A stretch of 42,732 nucleotides of DNA, from positions 1 through 42,732 of the forward strand of contig JBAZSP010000008.1 of the NCBI GenBank assembly GCA_041663285.1. Direction: 5' to 3'. Position numbers and translations under genes: made by a program. Shown here in pieces: positions 23,912 through 31,976 of the stretch. The notes under the pieces were generated by a model. That model saw only the letters and a program-made list of their open reading frames with translations. It was not told the origin of the DNA and ran no database searches. Positions within the stretch are counted from its first letter, which is position 1, and the number at the start of each line of letters is the position of its first letter. This DNA comes from UBA1435 sp041663285. Its GTDB lineage: Bacteria; Patescibacteriota; Microgenomatia; UBA12405.

Positions 23912-24379
23912 GTTAACTACTTTCCCCTGGCTCATTTCAACCAGGTCGCTTGGCTCTATCTTAAAAAAAGCTTTAGCGCTTCCTGCCCAAGCCCACACAT
24001 ATTTAAGCTTGGTGATCTTTTCGTCTACCAGTATCTCAATTTTCATTCTGTGCCCAATCGGCGGTAATTGCCCGATTGTAAACCCGCTAACCTCGTCGAT
24101 GTAGCTCTGGCTGGCGGTTTCCAGTTTTAATTTTAAACTTTTTTCCAAAATCTTTTTCATATCGCCATTATTAATATTACTTATAAGTCCAACCGGTCTT
24201 TTTTCAATGCTGTCTTTAAAAATTATAGTTTCCACCACTTGCTCTTCCGGGCAACCGATTATTTTAGCCGCACCTTTTATCGAGGTAGCCGATTTGGCCA
24301 TAACCACCACCTGGTTATCAAAGCCCCGGTTCCTTAGCCATACTTGAATCTTTTTAGCTTCGGCTGGAATGTCACTCAT
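23900..24379 (-). CDS. YbaK/aminoacyl-tRNA deacylase family protein
   Basis: A 159-residue stand-alone member of the YbaK/ProX editing family. VVETIIFKDS carries the conserved Lys; SGFTIGQLPPIGH and SAKAFFKIEPSDLVEM are also typical. These enzymes clear mischarged tRNAs such as Cys- or Ala-tRNA-Pro; the specificity of this one cannot be read. ATG 24379 is chosen because TATAAT ends 6 nt upstream; an in-frame ATG at 24415 would place the promoter inside the gene. It is the second domain of this fold in the window. Confidence 0.88.
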   Translation of the reverse strand: MSDIPAEAKKIQVWLRNRGFDNQVVVMAKSATSIKGAAKIIGCPEEQVVETIIFKDSIEKRPVGLISNINNGDMKKILEKSLKLKLETASQSYIDEVSGFTIGQLPPIGHRMKIEILVDEKITKLKYVWAWAGSAKAFFKIEPSDLVEMSQGKVVNLDG

Positions 24380-24385
24380 GCCTAT

Positions 24386-24391
24386 ATTATA
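24386..24391 (-). promoter_or_regulatory. -10 element of the YbaK gene, leaderless spacing
   Basis: Consensus TATAAT on the minus strand followed by 6 nt (ATAGGC) and ATG at 24379. This fixes the start. Confidence 0.6.
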
Positions 24392-24439
24392 ACTCTTCCC
24401 CCTTGTATCCGCCAAAAATTAGTGATTAAATAACCTAAT

Positions 24440-24922
24440 ATGACCAACGAAACCAATATCACTCCTCCTTCCCCTCCCAAAAGTTTTGGCGATTTTATGG
24501 GCCAATTAGATGCTTTTCTTACCGAATATTTGCTTCACAAGGCTCCGGCTTTGCCTCAAGGCTTTAAGGAATTTATCGTCAAATACGGCCCTTATATTGA
24601 CTTGGTCATGATTGTCCTCATGGCACCAGTAATTCTGGCTATTTTGGGTATTAGTGCCATTGCCTTACCCTTCAGTTTTCTCGGTGGTGGAGTTAGCTTT
24701 CTTGGCATCATTAGCATGGTTTTGTCTACCTTTATTTTGGTTTTAGAAATTATTGCTCTCCCCGGCCTTTTCAAACGCCAACTTAAGTCCTGGAAGCTTC
24801 TTTATTACGTTGCTCTTTTAGGTCTTTTAAATTCACTTTTATCATTCCAATTGGTTGGTGGTCTGGTAAGCGCCGCCATTACTCTCTACTTCCTCTATCA
24901 AATCAAAAGCTATTACACCTAG
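24440..24922 (+). CDS. Polytopic membrane protein of unknown function
   Basis: A 160-residue protein with a soluble N-terminal third (TNITPPSPPKSFGDFMGQLDAFLTEYLLHKAPALPQGFKEFI) and about four hydrophobic helices (about 52-72, 78-102, 118-133, 138-155) with a basic loop KRQLKSWK. Family not recognised. It runs divergently from YbaK and converges on pyk with a single base between stops. Confidence 0.7.
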   Translation: MTNETNITPPSPPKSFGDFMGQLDAFLTEYLLHKAPALPQGFKEFIVKYGPYIDLVMIVLMAPVILAILGISAIALPFSFLGGGVSFLGIISMVLSTFILVLEIIALPGLFKRQLKSWKLLYYVALLGLLNSLLSFQLVGGLVSAAITLYFLYQIKSYYT

Positions 24923-24923
24923 T

Positions 24924-26327
24924 CTAAACGCCAATTAGGCTCAAGTCCGAGGTGGATCCGGCATTAAACCAGTCATTTCCGTGGATCACGATCAGATTAT
25001 CTCCGGGTTTTATCGTCCCGAATTCCATAATCTCTTTAAACACGCTGTTTGATTTATCAAATTGGGTATCCTTGAACTGTTTATAATAGGGGATTACTCC
25101 GTAACTTAACTGCAATATTCTATAGGTCTGCATCCGGTTAGTAATGGCAATAATTGGGATCTTAAACCGATATCTAGCCAATATTCTGGCAGTTTCACCT
25201 CCCTGGCTAAACACCACCACCGCTTTAATCGGATAATCCTTCCGGTTCCGAATTATCGAAGCGGCGCAATCACCCAAAATTTTAGTCTCGTTATCAAGCT
25301 GATCGTCCACCTTAGTAGTCTGCCCGTATTCTTCTGCAAATCTACAAATATCAACCATCTCTGTTACTGTTTTTATCGGATACATTCCAATGGCCGTTTC
25401 TTCTGAAAGCATCAGGGCATCACTGGCGTCATAAACCGCATTGGCCACATCAGTCGCTTCTGCCCTGGTAGGTCTTGGCTGACTGACCATTGATAGCAGC
25501 ATTTGGGTAGCCACAATCACTGGTTTACGTTTTTTTCGACACAGACTTATAATCACTTTTTGCCAAAAAGCCAATTGTCTAAGCGGTATTTCTACTCCCA
25601 AATCTCCTCTGGCCACCATCACTCCATAGGCAGCGTCAATAATGCTATCCAGATTCTTTATGGCCGCTGCGTTTTCGATCTTGGCAATTATTTTAATATC
25701 TAATCCCTTTTCCTTTACCAGTTGCTTAAGTTGCTCCACATCGTCTTTAGACCTGACAAACGAAAGCGCCAAAAAATCCACGTCCAGACTATCCAGCTGC
25801 TTAAGAATTTCCAAATCCTTTTCCGAAAATAGTGGTAAGTCAAGACTAATTCCGGGAACATTAATGTTTTTATGGCCAAGAATTACTGAATCATTTTCGG
25901 CTCTAAGCTTAATGCCTTTATCGTCATCTCCGGAAAACAAAAAGTGGTATTTTCCATTATCAATATAAGCCTCCTTCCCTTGTTTAATTTGCTTAATAAT
26001 TTCTGGATTATTTATTACTAGGCTTTTCTCACCTCTAAATTCTGATTCTAACCAAATTTCTTCTCCGGCCTTAATCGTTATCGGTTTTCCGTCGCTAACT
26101 TCAATTCTAAGTTCCGGTCCTTGAATATCAGCCATGATACCACAAGATTTCTTTTGTTCCAAAGCGACTTCCCTAATTTTTTTTATAGTTTCTCTATGCC
26201 ATGCCAGGCTATTGTGCTTAAGGTTAAGTCGGAACACGTCCACTCCGGCCAACAATAATTCGCCTATTGCTGCTTTTGTCTCCGATGCCGGTCCCACAGT
26301 TGCCACCACCTTGGTTCTTTTATCCAT
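24924..26327 (-). CDS. pyk: Pyruvate kinase
   Basis: Converts phosphoenolpyruvate and ADP to pyruvate and ATP. The 467-residue length is normal. Motifs: KVVATVGPAS at the N-terminus, FRLNLKHN (usually FRLNFSHG), MADIQGPELRI (usually TKGPEIR), the Mg/PEP region IIAKIENAAAIKNLDSII, VMVARGDLGVEIP, and ATQMLLSMVSQPRPTRAEATDVANAVYD with LMLSEETAIGMYP. The C-terminal domain (VVVFSQGGETARILARYRF) is present. Several substitutions in normally rigid motifs mark it as divergent but all catalytic features seem present. Its ATG is 5 nt after a TATAGT box. Confidence 0.95.
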   Translation of the reverse strand: MDKRTKVVATVGPASETKAAIGELLLAGVDVFRLNLKHNSLAWHRETIKKIREVALEQKKSCGIMADIQGPELRIEVSDGKPITIKAGEEIWLESEFRGEKSLVINNPEIIKQIKQGKEAYIDNGKYHFLFSGDDDKGIKLRAENDSVILGHKNINVPGISLDLPLFSEKDLEILKQLDSLDVDFLALSFVRSKDDVEQLKQLVKEKGLDIKIIAKIENAAAIKNLDSIIDAAYGVMVARGDLGVEIPLRQLAFWQKVIISLCRKKRKPVIVATQMLLSMVSQPRPTRAEATDVANAVYDASDALMLSEETAIGMYPIKTVTEMVDICRFAEEYGQTTKVDDQLDNETKILGDCAASIIRNRKDYPIKAVVVFSQGGETARILARYRFKIPIIAITNRMQTYRILQLSYGVIPYYKQFKDTQFDKSNSVFKEIMEFGTIKPGDNLIVIHGNDWFNAGSTSDLSLIGV

Positions 26328-26332
26328 ACTTA

Positions 26333-26338
26333 ACTATA
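26333..26338 (-). promoter_or_regulatory. -10 element of pyk, leaderless spacing
   Basis: TATAGT on the minus strand, 5 nt (TAAGT) before the pyk ATG at 26327. Confidence 0.5.
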
Positions 26339-26360
26339 CACAAAAAAACTCCAAATCAAT

Positions 26361-27347
26361 TTAATTGTTTTCAATCAATAGTCTCTTGGCCGCCAACCAT
26401 GCCAACAAAAAACTTATTATCGATTCTGCTCCCTGGTTAAGGTTAACCCTGTCTGAGTTGTCGGTTATTGCATCGTAACAGGCATATTTTTCAATTAGTT
26501 TTACTTTCTTAGTGTTATTTCCCCAAAACCAACCCCACCATTTTTTTGCCCACTCTCGGTAGTGCTCATCTTTAGTTTTTTTAAAGGCTGCCTCCAGGCA
26601 AAGAATCATATAAGCCGCTTCCACCGGTTGTTGATCATATATTGCCTTTTCCTTTCCTCTTTCATACCAGCCACGGTTTCCGATAGGTAGAGGCACTCCT
26701 TCTAACTGACCGGCTTCGATCAAAAACTCCGTTGATTCGGTGGCAATCTTATGTGCTTCTTTATCATCGCGGGCAATGCTTAACTCCCACATTGCCCATG
26801 GCATCAAAGCATTCCCATAAACCAAACTATTTTCAAACCACTGCCAATCCTCTCTATTATTTTTATTGTACAAGTTAACCAGTTTACTTTTTAGCTCTAT
26901 TTCCAGCTGACTGGGTACCTCATCCTTTGTCAAGCCGATCAGCGCGTACGACCAGGATCTTGGGAATTCCCAGGTTCTGGCTCTATTCTCGATATAATCC
27001 ATTATTACTTTATCTTTTTCATTATTGCCCTCGCCTGTTTTTAAGGCCCACAATACCATCGCCAACGCGTCGTCACTTATTTCTATGCTTTTATCTGGTA
27101 CCAAGTCCTTATCACTGTCATAAAAATAGTGAAACACCGGCTCGCCGTCCTTAAAAGCCCGATACAAAAACTTTTCATAAATTTTTCTTAATCTTTGGTT
27201 TTTTACCTCTTTGGCTATTATCAACGCCCTGGCCTGGTCATCAATGGCATAGCCAAACTTAGGGTCCGATATACAAAAATGGCTATGCTGATAAACTCCG
27301 TACCTAGAGGTAGTTTCGATTAACCTTTTTAGAATTATCTTACTCAT
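26361..27347 (-). CDS. (alpha/alpha)6-barrel, glycosidase-like protein
   Basis: A 328-residue all-helical soluble protein. Repeating helical hairpins with aromatic and acidic positions (YAIDDQARALIIAKEV, EISDDALAMVLWALKTG, YGNALMPWAMWELSIA, YDQQPVEAAYMILCLEAAF, NLNQGAESIISFLLAW) suggest a six-hairpin barrel as in several glycoside hydrolases and lyases. The motif QPVEAAY recurs in such proteins near glycan clusters. Activity cannot be assigned. It is last in an operon GH130-GT4-this gene; its ATG lies 8 nt inside the GT4 gene, so translation is coupled. Confidence 0.6.
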   Translation of the reverse strand: MSKIILKRLIETTSRYGVYQHSHFCISDPKFGYAIDDQARALIIAKEVKNQRLRKIYEKFLYRAFKDGEPVFHYFYDSDKDLVPDKSIEISDDALAMVLWALKTGEGNNEKDKVIMDYIENRARTWEFPRSWSYALIGLTKDEVPSQLEIELKSKLVNLYNKNNREDWQWFENSLVYGNALMPWAMWELSIARDDKEAHKIATESTEFLIEAGQLEGVPLPIGNRGWYERGKEKAIYDQQPVEAAYMILCLEAAFKKTKDEHYREWAKKWWGWFWGNNTKKVKLIEKYACYDAITDNSDRVNLNQGAESIISFLLAWLAAKRLLIENN

Positions 27348-28542
27348 TTCCCTTCACTGTCTTTTTATGCTTCTTAGCTACCGACTCAAATAAATCCAAA
27401 TGTTGTAATGCCACCGCTGACCAAGTCATATGGCGGCCAAAATCATAAGCCTTTTTTTGTATCTCTCTTCTTTTTTCTGCGTTGTTCCATAAATCCAAAA
27501 CTTCATTAGCAATAGCGTTACTGTTCTTAAAAGGTACCAATAAGCCCCTGCCATCGGCCAATACTTCTTTGGCGTATTTATATGGTGTCGAAATGCAAGG
27601 TTTGCCGGCGCCCACTGCATAGGCCAACGCCCCCGAAGACGATTGTTGCGGATCTAGGTATGGAGTAATATAAACATCCATGGCTTTAAGCCATGAAATT
27701 AGGCTATCCAGCGATACATATTTGTTTACAAACCGTACATTGTGCTGTATCCCCAATTCCTTGACTCTCTTTTTCAAAAATTCCCTATAAGCCTCACCCT
27801 CGGTTTCCTTAACGATTGGATGGGTTTGGCCGATAGCAATATAAAGCACTTCTGGGATGTCTTTGGCAATTTTAGCAATGGCTTCTATCGTATATTCTAG
27901 GCCTTTATTTTTAGCCAGAAGGTTTACATTACCCAAAATAAATCTTCCCTTTAAGCCCTTGTCTTTCTTGTATTTATCCGAGGAAGTAAACGGCAAATCT
28001 GGTGTTCCATGAGGTATGACCACTATTTTCTTTTTACTGATTTTATAGTCTTTGGCTAATTTTTTAGCACTTTGCTCCAGCATCACCGTAATTCCCCACA
28101 CCTTATCACCAAACTTTTTTAGGACTCTACCGTATTCACTTTCAGGGTCCTCCGGAATAGTATGGAATGTCGATACCACTGGTTTCTTTACCGCATCAAG
28201 AAACGGAATAATATACTCTCCAAAGCTACCACCAAATATTCCAAACTCGTGCTCGATCATAACCACGTCTGCTCCTGAATTATTTATATAGCAGGCAGCC
28301 TGCAGATAAGTGTTCAAGTCATCCCTCTGGATTTTATATTTTACCTCCCAAGGGAATTCCGGCTCTTCTCCGGTTTTTACTACCGCCATAATTTCCCCCA
28401 AGGCAAAAGGATTTAACATATTAATAGCATTGGTCACATCTTTGGTAAAGGTCGCAATCCCGCATTTTTGCGGTACATACGTTGAAACATAAATTAATCT
28501 CAACGGTTTTCTCTTTCTGGTCAAATATCTTTTATGGTTCAC
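27340..28542 (-). CDS. GT4-family glycosyltransferase
   Basis: A 400-residue GT-B enzyme. The N-terminal domain begins LIYVSTYVPQKCGIATFTKDV and contains MIEHEFGIFGG and VSTFHTIPEDP; the C-terminal domain has VIPHGTPDLPF, LGNVNLLAKNKGLEYTIEA, SSSGALAYAVGAGKPCISTPYKYAKEVLADGRGLLVPF, where the EX7E-like acidic pair of GT4 retaining enzymes would lie. The likely donor is a nucleotide-hexose, probably GDP-mannose given the GH130 neighbour; that is inference. The upstream GH130 gene ends 2 nt before its start. Confidence 0.9.
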   Translation of the reverse strand: MNHKRYLTRKRKPLRLIYVSTYVPQKCGIATFTKDVTNAINMLNPFALGEIMAVVKTGEEPEFPWEVKYKIQRDDLNTYLQAACYINNSGADVVMIEHEFGIFGGSFGEYIIPFLDAVKKPVVSTFHTIPEDPESEYGRVLKKFGDKVWGITVMLEQSAKKLAKDYKISKKKIVVIPHGTPDLPFTSSDKYKKDKGLKGRFILGNVNLLAKNKGLEYTIEAIAKIAKDIPEVLYIAIGQTHPIVKETEGEAYREFLKKRVKELGIQHNVRFVNKYVSLDSLISWLKAMDVYITPYLDPQQSSSGALAYAVGAGKPCISTPYKYAKEVLADGRGLLVPFKNSNAIANEVLDLWNNAEKRREIQKKAYDFGRHMTWSAVALQHLDLFESVAKKHKKTVKGNE

Positions 28543-28544
28543 TG

Positions 28545-29564
28545 TTATTGTTTAACTAATTCATCAATTAAACTTTTAATTTCGACGGCCTTACCGCCTA
28601 TAACTGTATCTGCCGCTCCGTAATAAATATACACCATTTTGCCCGAAATTGCAGCCCCTGTCGGAAAAACCACGTTATCAACCACTCCGTCGGTTTCCCA
28701 CTCTTCCTGGGGCTCAAACAAGGGTGATTTTAGTCTTCCTATAACTTTTTGCGGATTGTCCTTATCCAAAAGGGCCGCACTGGCTCGGTACACCCGCTTT
28801 CCTCTGTTCACATCAACGGCATGGTAAATAATCAACCAACCTTCTTCAGTAAGAATCGGGGTGCAACCACCGCCAATATATGCCTTTTCCAAAGGCCCAC
28901 ACGGATCCAGCACGATCTTTTCGTTTAAGTTAGTCAGGTAGTTGGCCCAATAATTCTGGTTTTTAAGTTCCTCAAAATCCTCAAAATAACAGATTTGGAT
29001 TCCCGGTAAAACTCGATGAAACAAAGCGTACTTGCCGTTAAATTTTTTCGGAAATAGCGAAGCATCTTTTTCCCAAAGCATTATCTTTTCACCATTAACC
29101 GATTTAAATAGTTTTTCAAAAAAGCTATATCGATGTTTGTGTTTAACACTTTCAAAAAAAATATCTTCCGCCAGGTCATAAGTGATTGAGGGCGATATCA
29201 AGCCTCTTTTTTTAAAATCAATCAGATCATCGCTGGTAGCGTAAGCAATCCTGGCATTCAGGCCATCAAAAGCCGTATAAAACATATAATAAATTCCATC
29301 AAGATAGGTGATCCTTGGATCTTCCAGTCCCTCTCTTTCAAAATCATACTCCGGGGTTAAAAGCGGCTTGTTCATCCGGCTGATAATCTGATTTTCCTTA
29401 AGTTGGCAATAACCTATTGTTGACGCTCTTTTTTCGTCAACTGCTCTATAAAACATATGAGTAATTCCGTCTTTTACTACACAAGCTGGATTAAGCACCC
29501 CTCCTCGCTCAAAATCGTTGTCCCTTGGCTCCAATATTTTCCCCAGGCTTCTTATTTTTATCAT
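28545..29564 (-). CDS. GH130 family beta-mannoside phosphorylase-like protein
   Basis: A 339-residue five-bladed beta-propeller. EDPRITYLDGIYYMFYTAFDG carries the conserved acid at the start of a blade, with ARIAYATSDDLIDFKKRG, GGGCTPILTEEGWLIIYHAVD and VFPTGAAISGKMVYIYYGAAD as further blade signatures. GH130 enzymes phosphorolyse beta-1,4- or beta-1,2-mannosides, giving mannose 1-phosphate, or hydrolyse them. With the GT4 and (alpha/alpha)6 genes downstream it suggests synthesis or turnover of a mannoside. A minus-strand TATAAT at 29599-29604 and AGGA 10 nt before ATG give a leadered, Shine-Dalgarno type start. Confidence 0.9.
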   Translation of the reverse strand: MIKIRSLGKILEPRDNDFERGGVLNPACVVKDGITHMFYRAVDEKRASTIGYCQLKENQIISRMNKPLLTPEYDFEREGLEDPRITYLDGIYYMFYTAFDGLNARIAYATSDDLIDFKKRGLISPSITYDLAEDIFFESVKHKHRYSFFEKLFKSVNGEKIMLWEKDASLFPKKFNGKYALFHRVLPGIQICYFEDFEELKNQNYWANYLTNLNEKIVLDPCGPLEKAYIGGGCTPILTEEGWLIIYHAVDVNRGKRVYRASAALLDKDNPQKVIGRLKSPLFEPQEEWETDGVVDNVVFPTGAAISGKMVYIYYGAADTVIGGKAVEIKSLIDELVKQ

Positions 29565-29598
29565 TTTATTAAATCCTAGCTTTTTACCAGTAATTTAG

Positions 29599-29604
29599 AT
29601 TATA
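29599..29604 (-). promoter_or_regulatory. -10 element of the GH130 operon
   Basis: TATAAT on the minus strand; initiation near 29592 leaves a leader of about 28 nt that contains AGGA ahead of the GH130 ATG. This contrasts with the leaderless spacing of nearby promoters. Confidence 0.5.
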
Positions 29605-29668
29605 CATGAATTCCTTTCCTATATTTTGATGACTATATCTAATCATATTGCCAGTATATAAGCTATAT

Positions 29669-29697
29669 TTGGCTAATTGTAATATATACCCTATAAT
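29669..29697 (+). promoter_or_regulatory. Consensus promoter with leaderless spacing
   Basis: TTGGCT (29669-29674), a 17-bp spacer and TATAAT (29692-29697), then 6 nt (ATGCAC) to ATG 29704. Both hexamers and the spacing fit a housekeeping sigma factor, and the transcript should begin at the ATG. It decides ATG 29704 over ATG 29698. Confidence 0.75.
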
Positions 29698-29703
29698 ATG
29701 CAC

Positions 29704-30198
29704 ATGTCTACCGAGCGTCTCATAATAGGTCCTAAACGACTTCGTTCTTTTGTAGAAAACTGTGGTGACGAAAGATTAGATCGTGCCTCCACCGGCTCAA
29801 GTATAGAACATGAAATGGGTCGAGAAGCATTTCAGGTTTTTTCATATTTACTTAAAGTATTACCTAGTCGACTTGGACTCTGGGGTCTGATAGCGCCTGA
29901 TCATAGTGAACCTTCTTCCGTAGATTGTCGCAGAGTCGGAGAAGTAACATGGGATAAAAAATTACTTCCGAATTATCAAAGAAACAATCCTCGAAGAGTC
30001 GCAGAAGGTGTCTTGCGCGAAGACAAAGCTTTTCTTGCCCATTTTCATACTGGTACATTTCAGGGTTTAAGCGTAGCCGTTGGGTGGATTGATCAAAGCG
30101 GTGCTGATTCTAAGAAATGTTTACTAATAGGCGACACCGAATCCACTGGCCGCCAGTTATCTTTGGATTTTAGCAATTATCTGGCTTTTAAGCTTTAA
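29704..30198 (+). CDS. Soluble 164-aa protein of unknown function
   Basis: Begins MSTERLIIGPKRLRSFVENC; later segments include HEMGREAFQVFSYLLKVLPS, GLWGLIAPDHSE, AFLAHFHTGTFQGLSVAVGW and a C-terminal LLIGDTESTGRQLSLDF. No signal peptide, membrane helix or recognised motif. The consensus promoter with leaderless spacing supports it as a real, separately transcribed gene. Its codon use is more AT-rich and less C-ending than the + strand housekeeping genes, which together with its unfamiliar sequence suggests acquisition. It converges on the Nudix gene. Confidence 0.7.
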   Translation: MSTERLIIGPKRLRSFVENCGDERLDRASTGSSIEHEMGREAFQVFSYLLKVLPSRLGLWGLIAPDHSEPSSVDCRRVGEVTWDKKLLPNYQRNNPRRVAEGVLREDKAFLAHFHTGTFQGLSVAVGWIDQSGADSKKCLLIGDTESTGRQLSLDFSNYLAFKL

Positions 30199-30282
30199 CT
30201 ATTTTTAATTCTATTCTGTCTTTCACCTAAACCCCACCCTTAGTTTCTTCCTGACTAGTAATCATGCCGCTAGATTTTAGTT

Positions 30283-30729
30283 TCACAAACAAGCCACAAT
30301 CTCCGTAAATTCTTTAGGGTACTTCACGGATAGTAACTTTGCCGCTTCCTTGGGCTCAAACCATTCCCAAGCCACATGCTCATCACTAATAGTAATTAGT
30401 TTCTCGCTACTCTCCGGTATCTGGCATTCATAAATAGATAGTATTAAGCCCAAGTCTCCTCCGTCTTTTAGTGGAATCCTAATGTTACTTAACACCATGG
30501 CCACTTGTTTAATGTTAGCTATCTCCAAAATCCCCGTTTCTTCTTCGATTTCTCTCTTTAATGTCTCTTCGACTGTCGAGCTTCTTTGTATTCTCCCACC
30601 GGGAATATCCCAATAGGCCCCTCTATCTTTTATGGTCAATTTCTCCAGGTTAACCTGCAGAAGCAAAATTTTTCCCACCTTATTTCGTATTAATGCCTTA
30701 ATTCCAAGGTGAAAAACATCTTCATTCAT
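30283..30729 (-). CDS. Nudix hydrolase
   Basis: A 148-residue protein with the Nudix box beginning at GGRIQRSSTVEE and ending REIEEETGI (residues 44-67), which fits GX5EX7REUXEEXGU. DIPGG precedes it as usual. Substrates of this family are nucleoside diphosphates linked to other groups; the closest type by eye is the MutT/ADP-ribose-like group, but specificity is not readable. It lies downstream of def on the same strand with a 149-nt gap. Confidence 0.9.
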   Translation of the reverse strand: MNEDVFHLGIKALIRNKVGKILLLQVNLEKLTIKDRGAYWDIPGGRIQRSSTVEETLKREIEEETGILEIANIKQVAMVLSNIRIPLKDGGDLGLILSIYECQIPESSEKLITISDEHVAWEWFEPKEAAKLLSVKYPKEFTEIVACL

Positions 30730-30841
30730 ATCATTTAGCCTTTACTTCAATAACCTTTATTTTATAAATTCCTAATCAATTATATATCACCATTCCAACA
30801 AAATCACCCTAAGATCATTTGTAACTTTCTTATTTTCAATT

Positions 30842-30874
30842 AAAAAAGATTTGTTACGCGCTTGATTAAAATCT
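30842..30874 (-). terminator. Weak possible terminator after def
   Basis: On the minus strand AGATTT ... AAATCT (6 bp, 16-nt loop) is followed by a run of T. The stem is AT-rich and the loop long, so this is only a weak candidate for ending the def transcript. Confidence 0.3.
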
Positions 30875-30878
30875 AAAA

Positions 30879-31463
30879 TTACAGCTTAGTCGCTACTTTC
30901 TTCGTAATTTTTGATGCCTCAATTTGTTCAGGTGACATTTTAATTGTCTCTCTATAATAATCGGCCGTCATCAGTTTTTTATAATCCAAAACTTTTTCTG
31001 TAAATTCAATACCCAGGAGATGATCATATTCATGTTGTATCACTCTCGCCAAAATTCCGTCGCAAGTTAACCTGAACTTGTTTCCGTTTTGGTCGAAAGC
31101 CTCAACAGTTATTTCCTTCGGCCTTTTAACTGGCCCAAACAAAGCACCATTTAGTACACTTCCGCACCCCTCATAAATTACGTTTTCCTCATTTGAAGAT
31201 TCAACAATTACCGGATTAATATATACCCGCAATTCATCCGCCTGATCTGCCGGTCTCGTTTTTGTTTCTCTTGGCTCAGTCACAAATATCTTCCAGTTTT
31301 CGCCTATTTGTTGGGCGGCCATACCTATTAATTCATTTTGGTGCATAGTGTCAACCAAATCTTGAATTACCTGTTTGACAACCGGGTCATCAAAGTCTTT
31401 TACCGGCTTGTTCTCCGCTTTTAATCTAGGGTCACCGATTTGAAGAGTTGGTTTTATAGCCAT
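30879..31463 (-). CDS. def: Peptide deformylase
   Basis: Removes the formyl group from nascent N-terminal methionine. The 194-residue protein has motif I IGMAAQQIG (residues 46-54; canonical GxGxAAxQ), motif II EGCGS (98-102; canonical EGCLS, with Cys as metal ligand) and motif III QHEYDH (143-148; HExxH ligands and catalytic Glu). The Leu-to-Gly change in motif II and the missing first Gly of motif I are uncommon. The ATG is 5 nt after a TATACT box. Confidence 0.92.
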   Translation of the reverse strand: MAIKPTLQIGDPRLKAENKPVKDFDDPVVKQVIQDLVDTMHQNELIGMAAQQIGENWKIFVTEPRETKTRPADQADELRVYINPVIVESSNEENVIYEGCGSVLNGALFGPVKRPKEITVEAFDQNGNKFRLTCDGILARVIQHEYDHLLGIEFTEKVLDYKKLMTADYYRETIKMSPEQIEASKITKKVATKL

Positions 31464-31468
31464 AACTT

Positions 31469-31474
31469 AGTATA
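31469..31474 (-). promoter_or_regulatory. -10 element of def, leaderless spacing
   Basis: TATACT on the minus strand, 5 nt (AAGTT) before the def ATG at 31463. Confidence 0.55.
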
Positions 31475-31561
31475 GTCCAGTACTTCCGGTTTTGCTAAAT
31501 ATCAGTCAAAATAATATACCCTTACTTTAAAATATCGCCCAACATATTGGCATTATTTATG

Positions 31562-31828
31562 TTATTCCCTCGAGATCAAGTCTTCCTTTTTACCTTTTGT
31601 CAATATTTTTAATTGGTATTCCCTTCTCATGGCCTCACTTCTTGTCGCGTATTCCTCCGAATAAACTAGTTTAAAGCCTTCAAAACTTCTCATATATTTA
31701 GATGACTTCCTTGTTTTACTTCGATGCTCCTTAAGCCTTTTTTCTAAGTTATTAGTCTGGCCTATGTAAAGAGTATCCAAGGACGTCCGGAGTATATATA
31801 CCGTATAACCTGCTTTTAATTTAACCAT
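31562..31828 (-). CDS. GIY-YIG domain protein (UPF0213-like)
   Basis: An 88-residue single-domain GIY-YIG protein: YTVYILRTSLDTLYIGQTNN contains both GIY and YIG elements in variant form (VYI, YIG), followed by RLKEH with the catalytic Arg, and EYQLKIL with the metal-binding Glu. Small stand-alone members of this type are common in bacterial chromosomes and are of uncertain role. A TATAAT at 31839-31844 is 10 nt before the ATG, giving a leader of only a few bases. Confidence 0.88.
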   Translation of the reverse strand: MVKLKAGYTVYILRTSLDTLYIGQTNNLEKRLKEHRSKTRKSSKYMRSFEGFKLVYSEEYATRSEAMRREYQLKILTKGKKEDLISRE

Positions 31829-31838
31829 TAGTAAGCTG

Positions 31839-31844
31839 ATTATA
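31839..31844 (-). promoter_or_regulatory. -10 element of the GIY-YIG gene
   Basis: Consensus TATAAT on the minus strand, 10 nt before ATG 31828; leader of about four nucleotides. Confidence 0.45.
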
Positions 31845-31964
31845 AATTATCTGTCCCTACCTTTATCGCAAAAAAAACAACAAAGACAGGTTGAGAAAAT
31901 CGCTTGGCTCGATTGAAAATAATATTTGCAAGCGGAGTTTTAAACCTAATATAAAATATTAGAA

Positions 31965-31970
31965 TATAAT
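31965..31970 (+). promoter_or_regulatory. -10 element of the PhnP-like gene, leaderless spacing
   Basis: Consensus TATAAT followed by 6 nt (TCACTA) and ATG 31977. Confidence 0.58.
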
Positions 31971-31976
31971 TCACTA

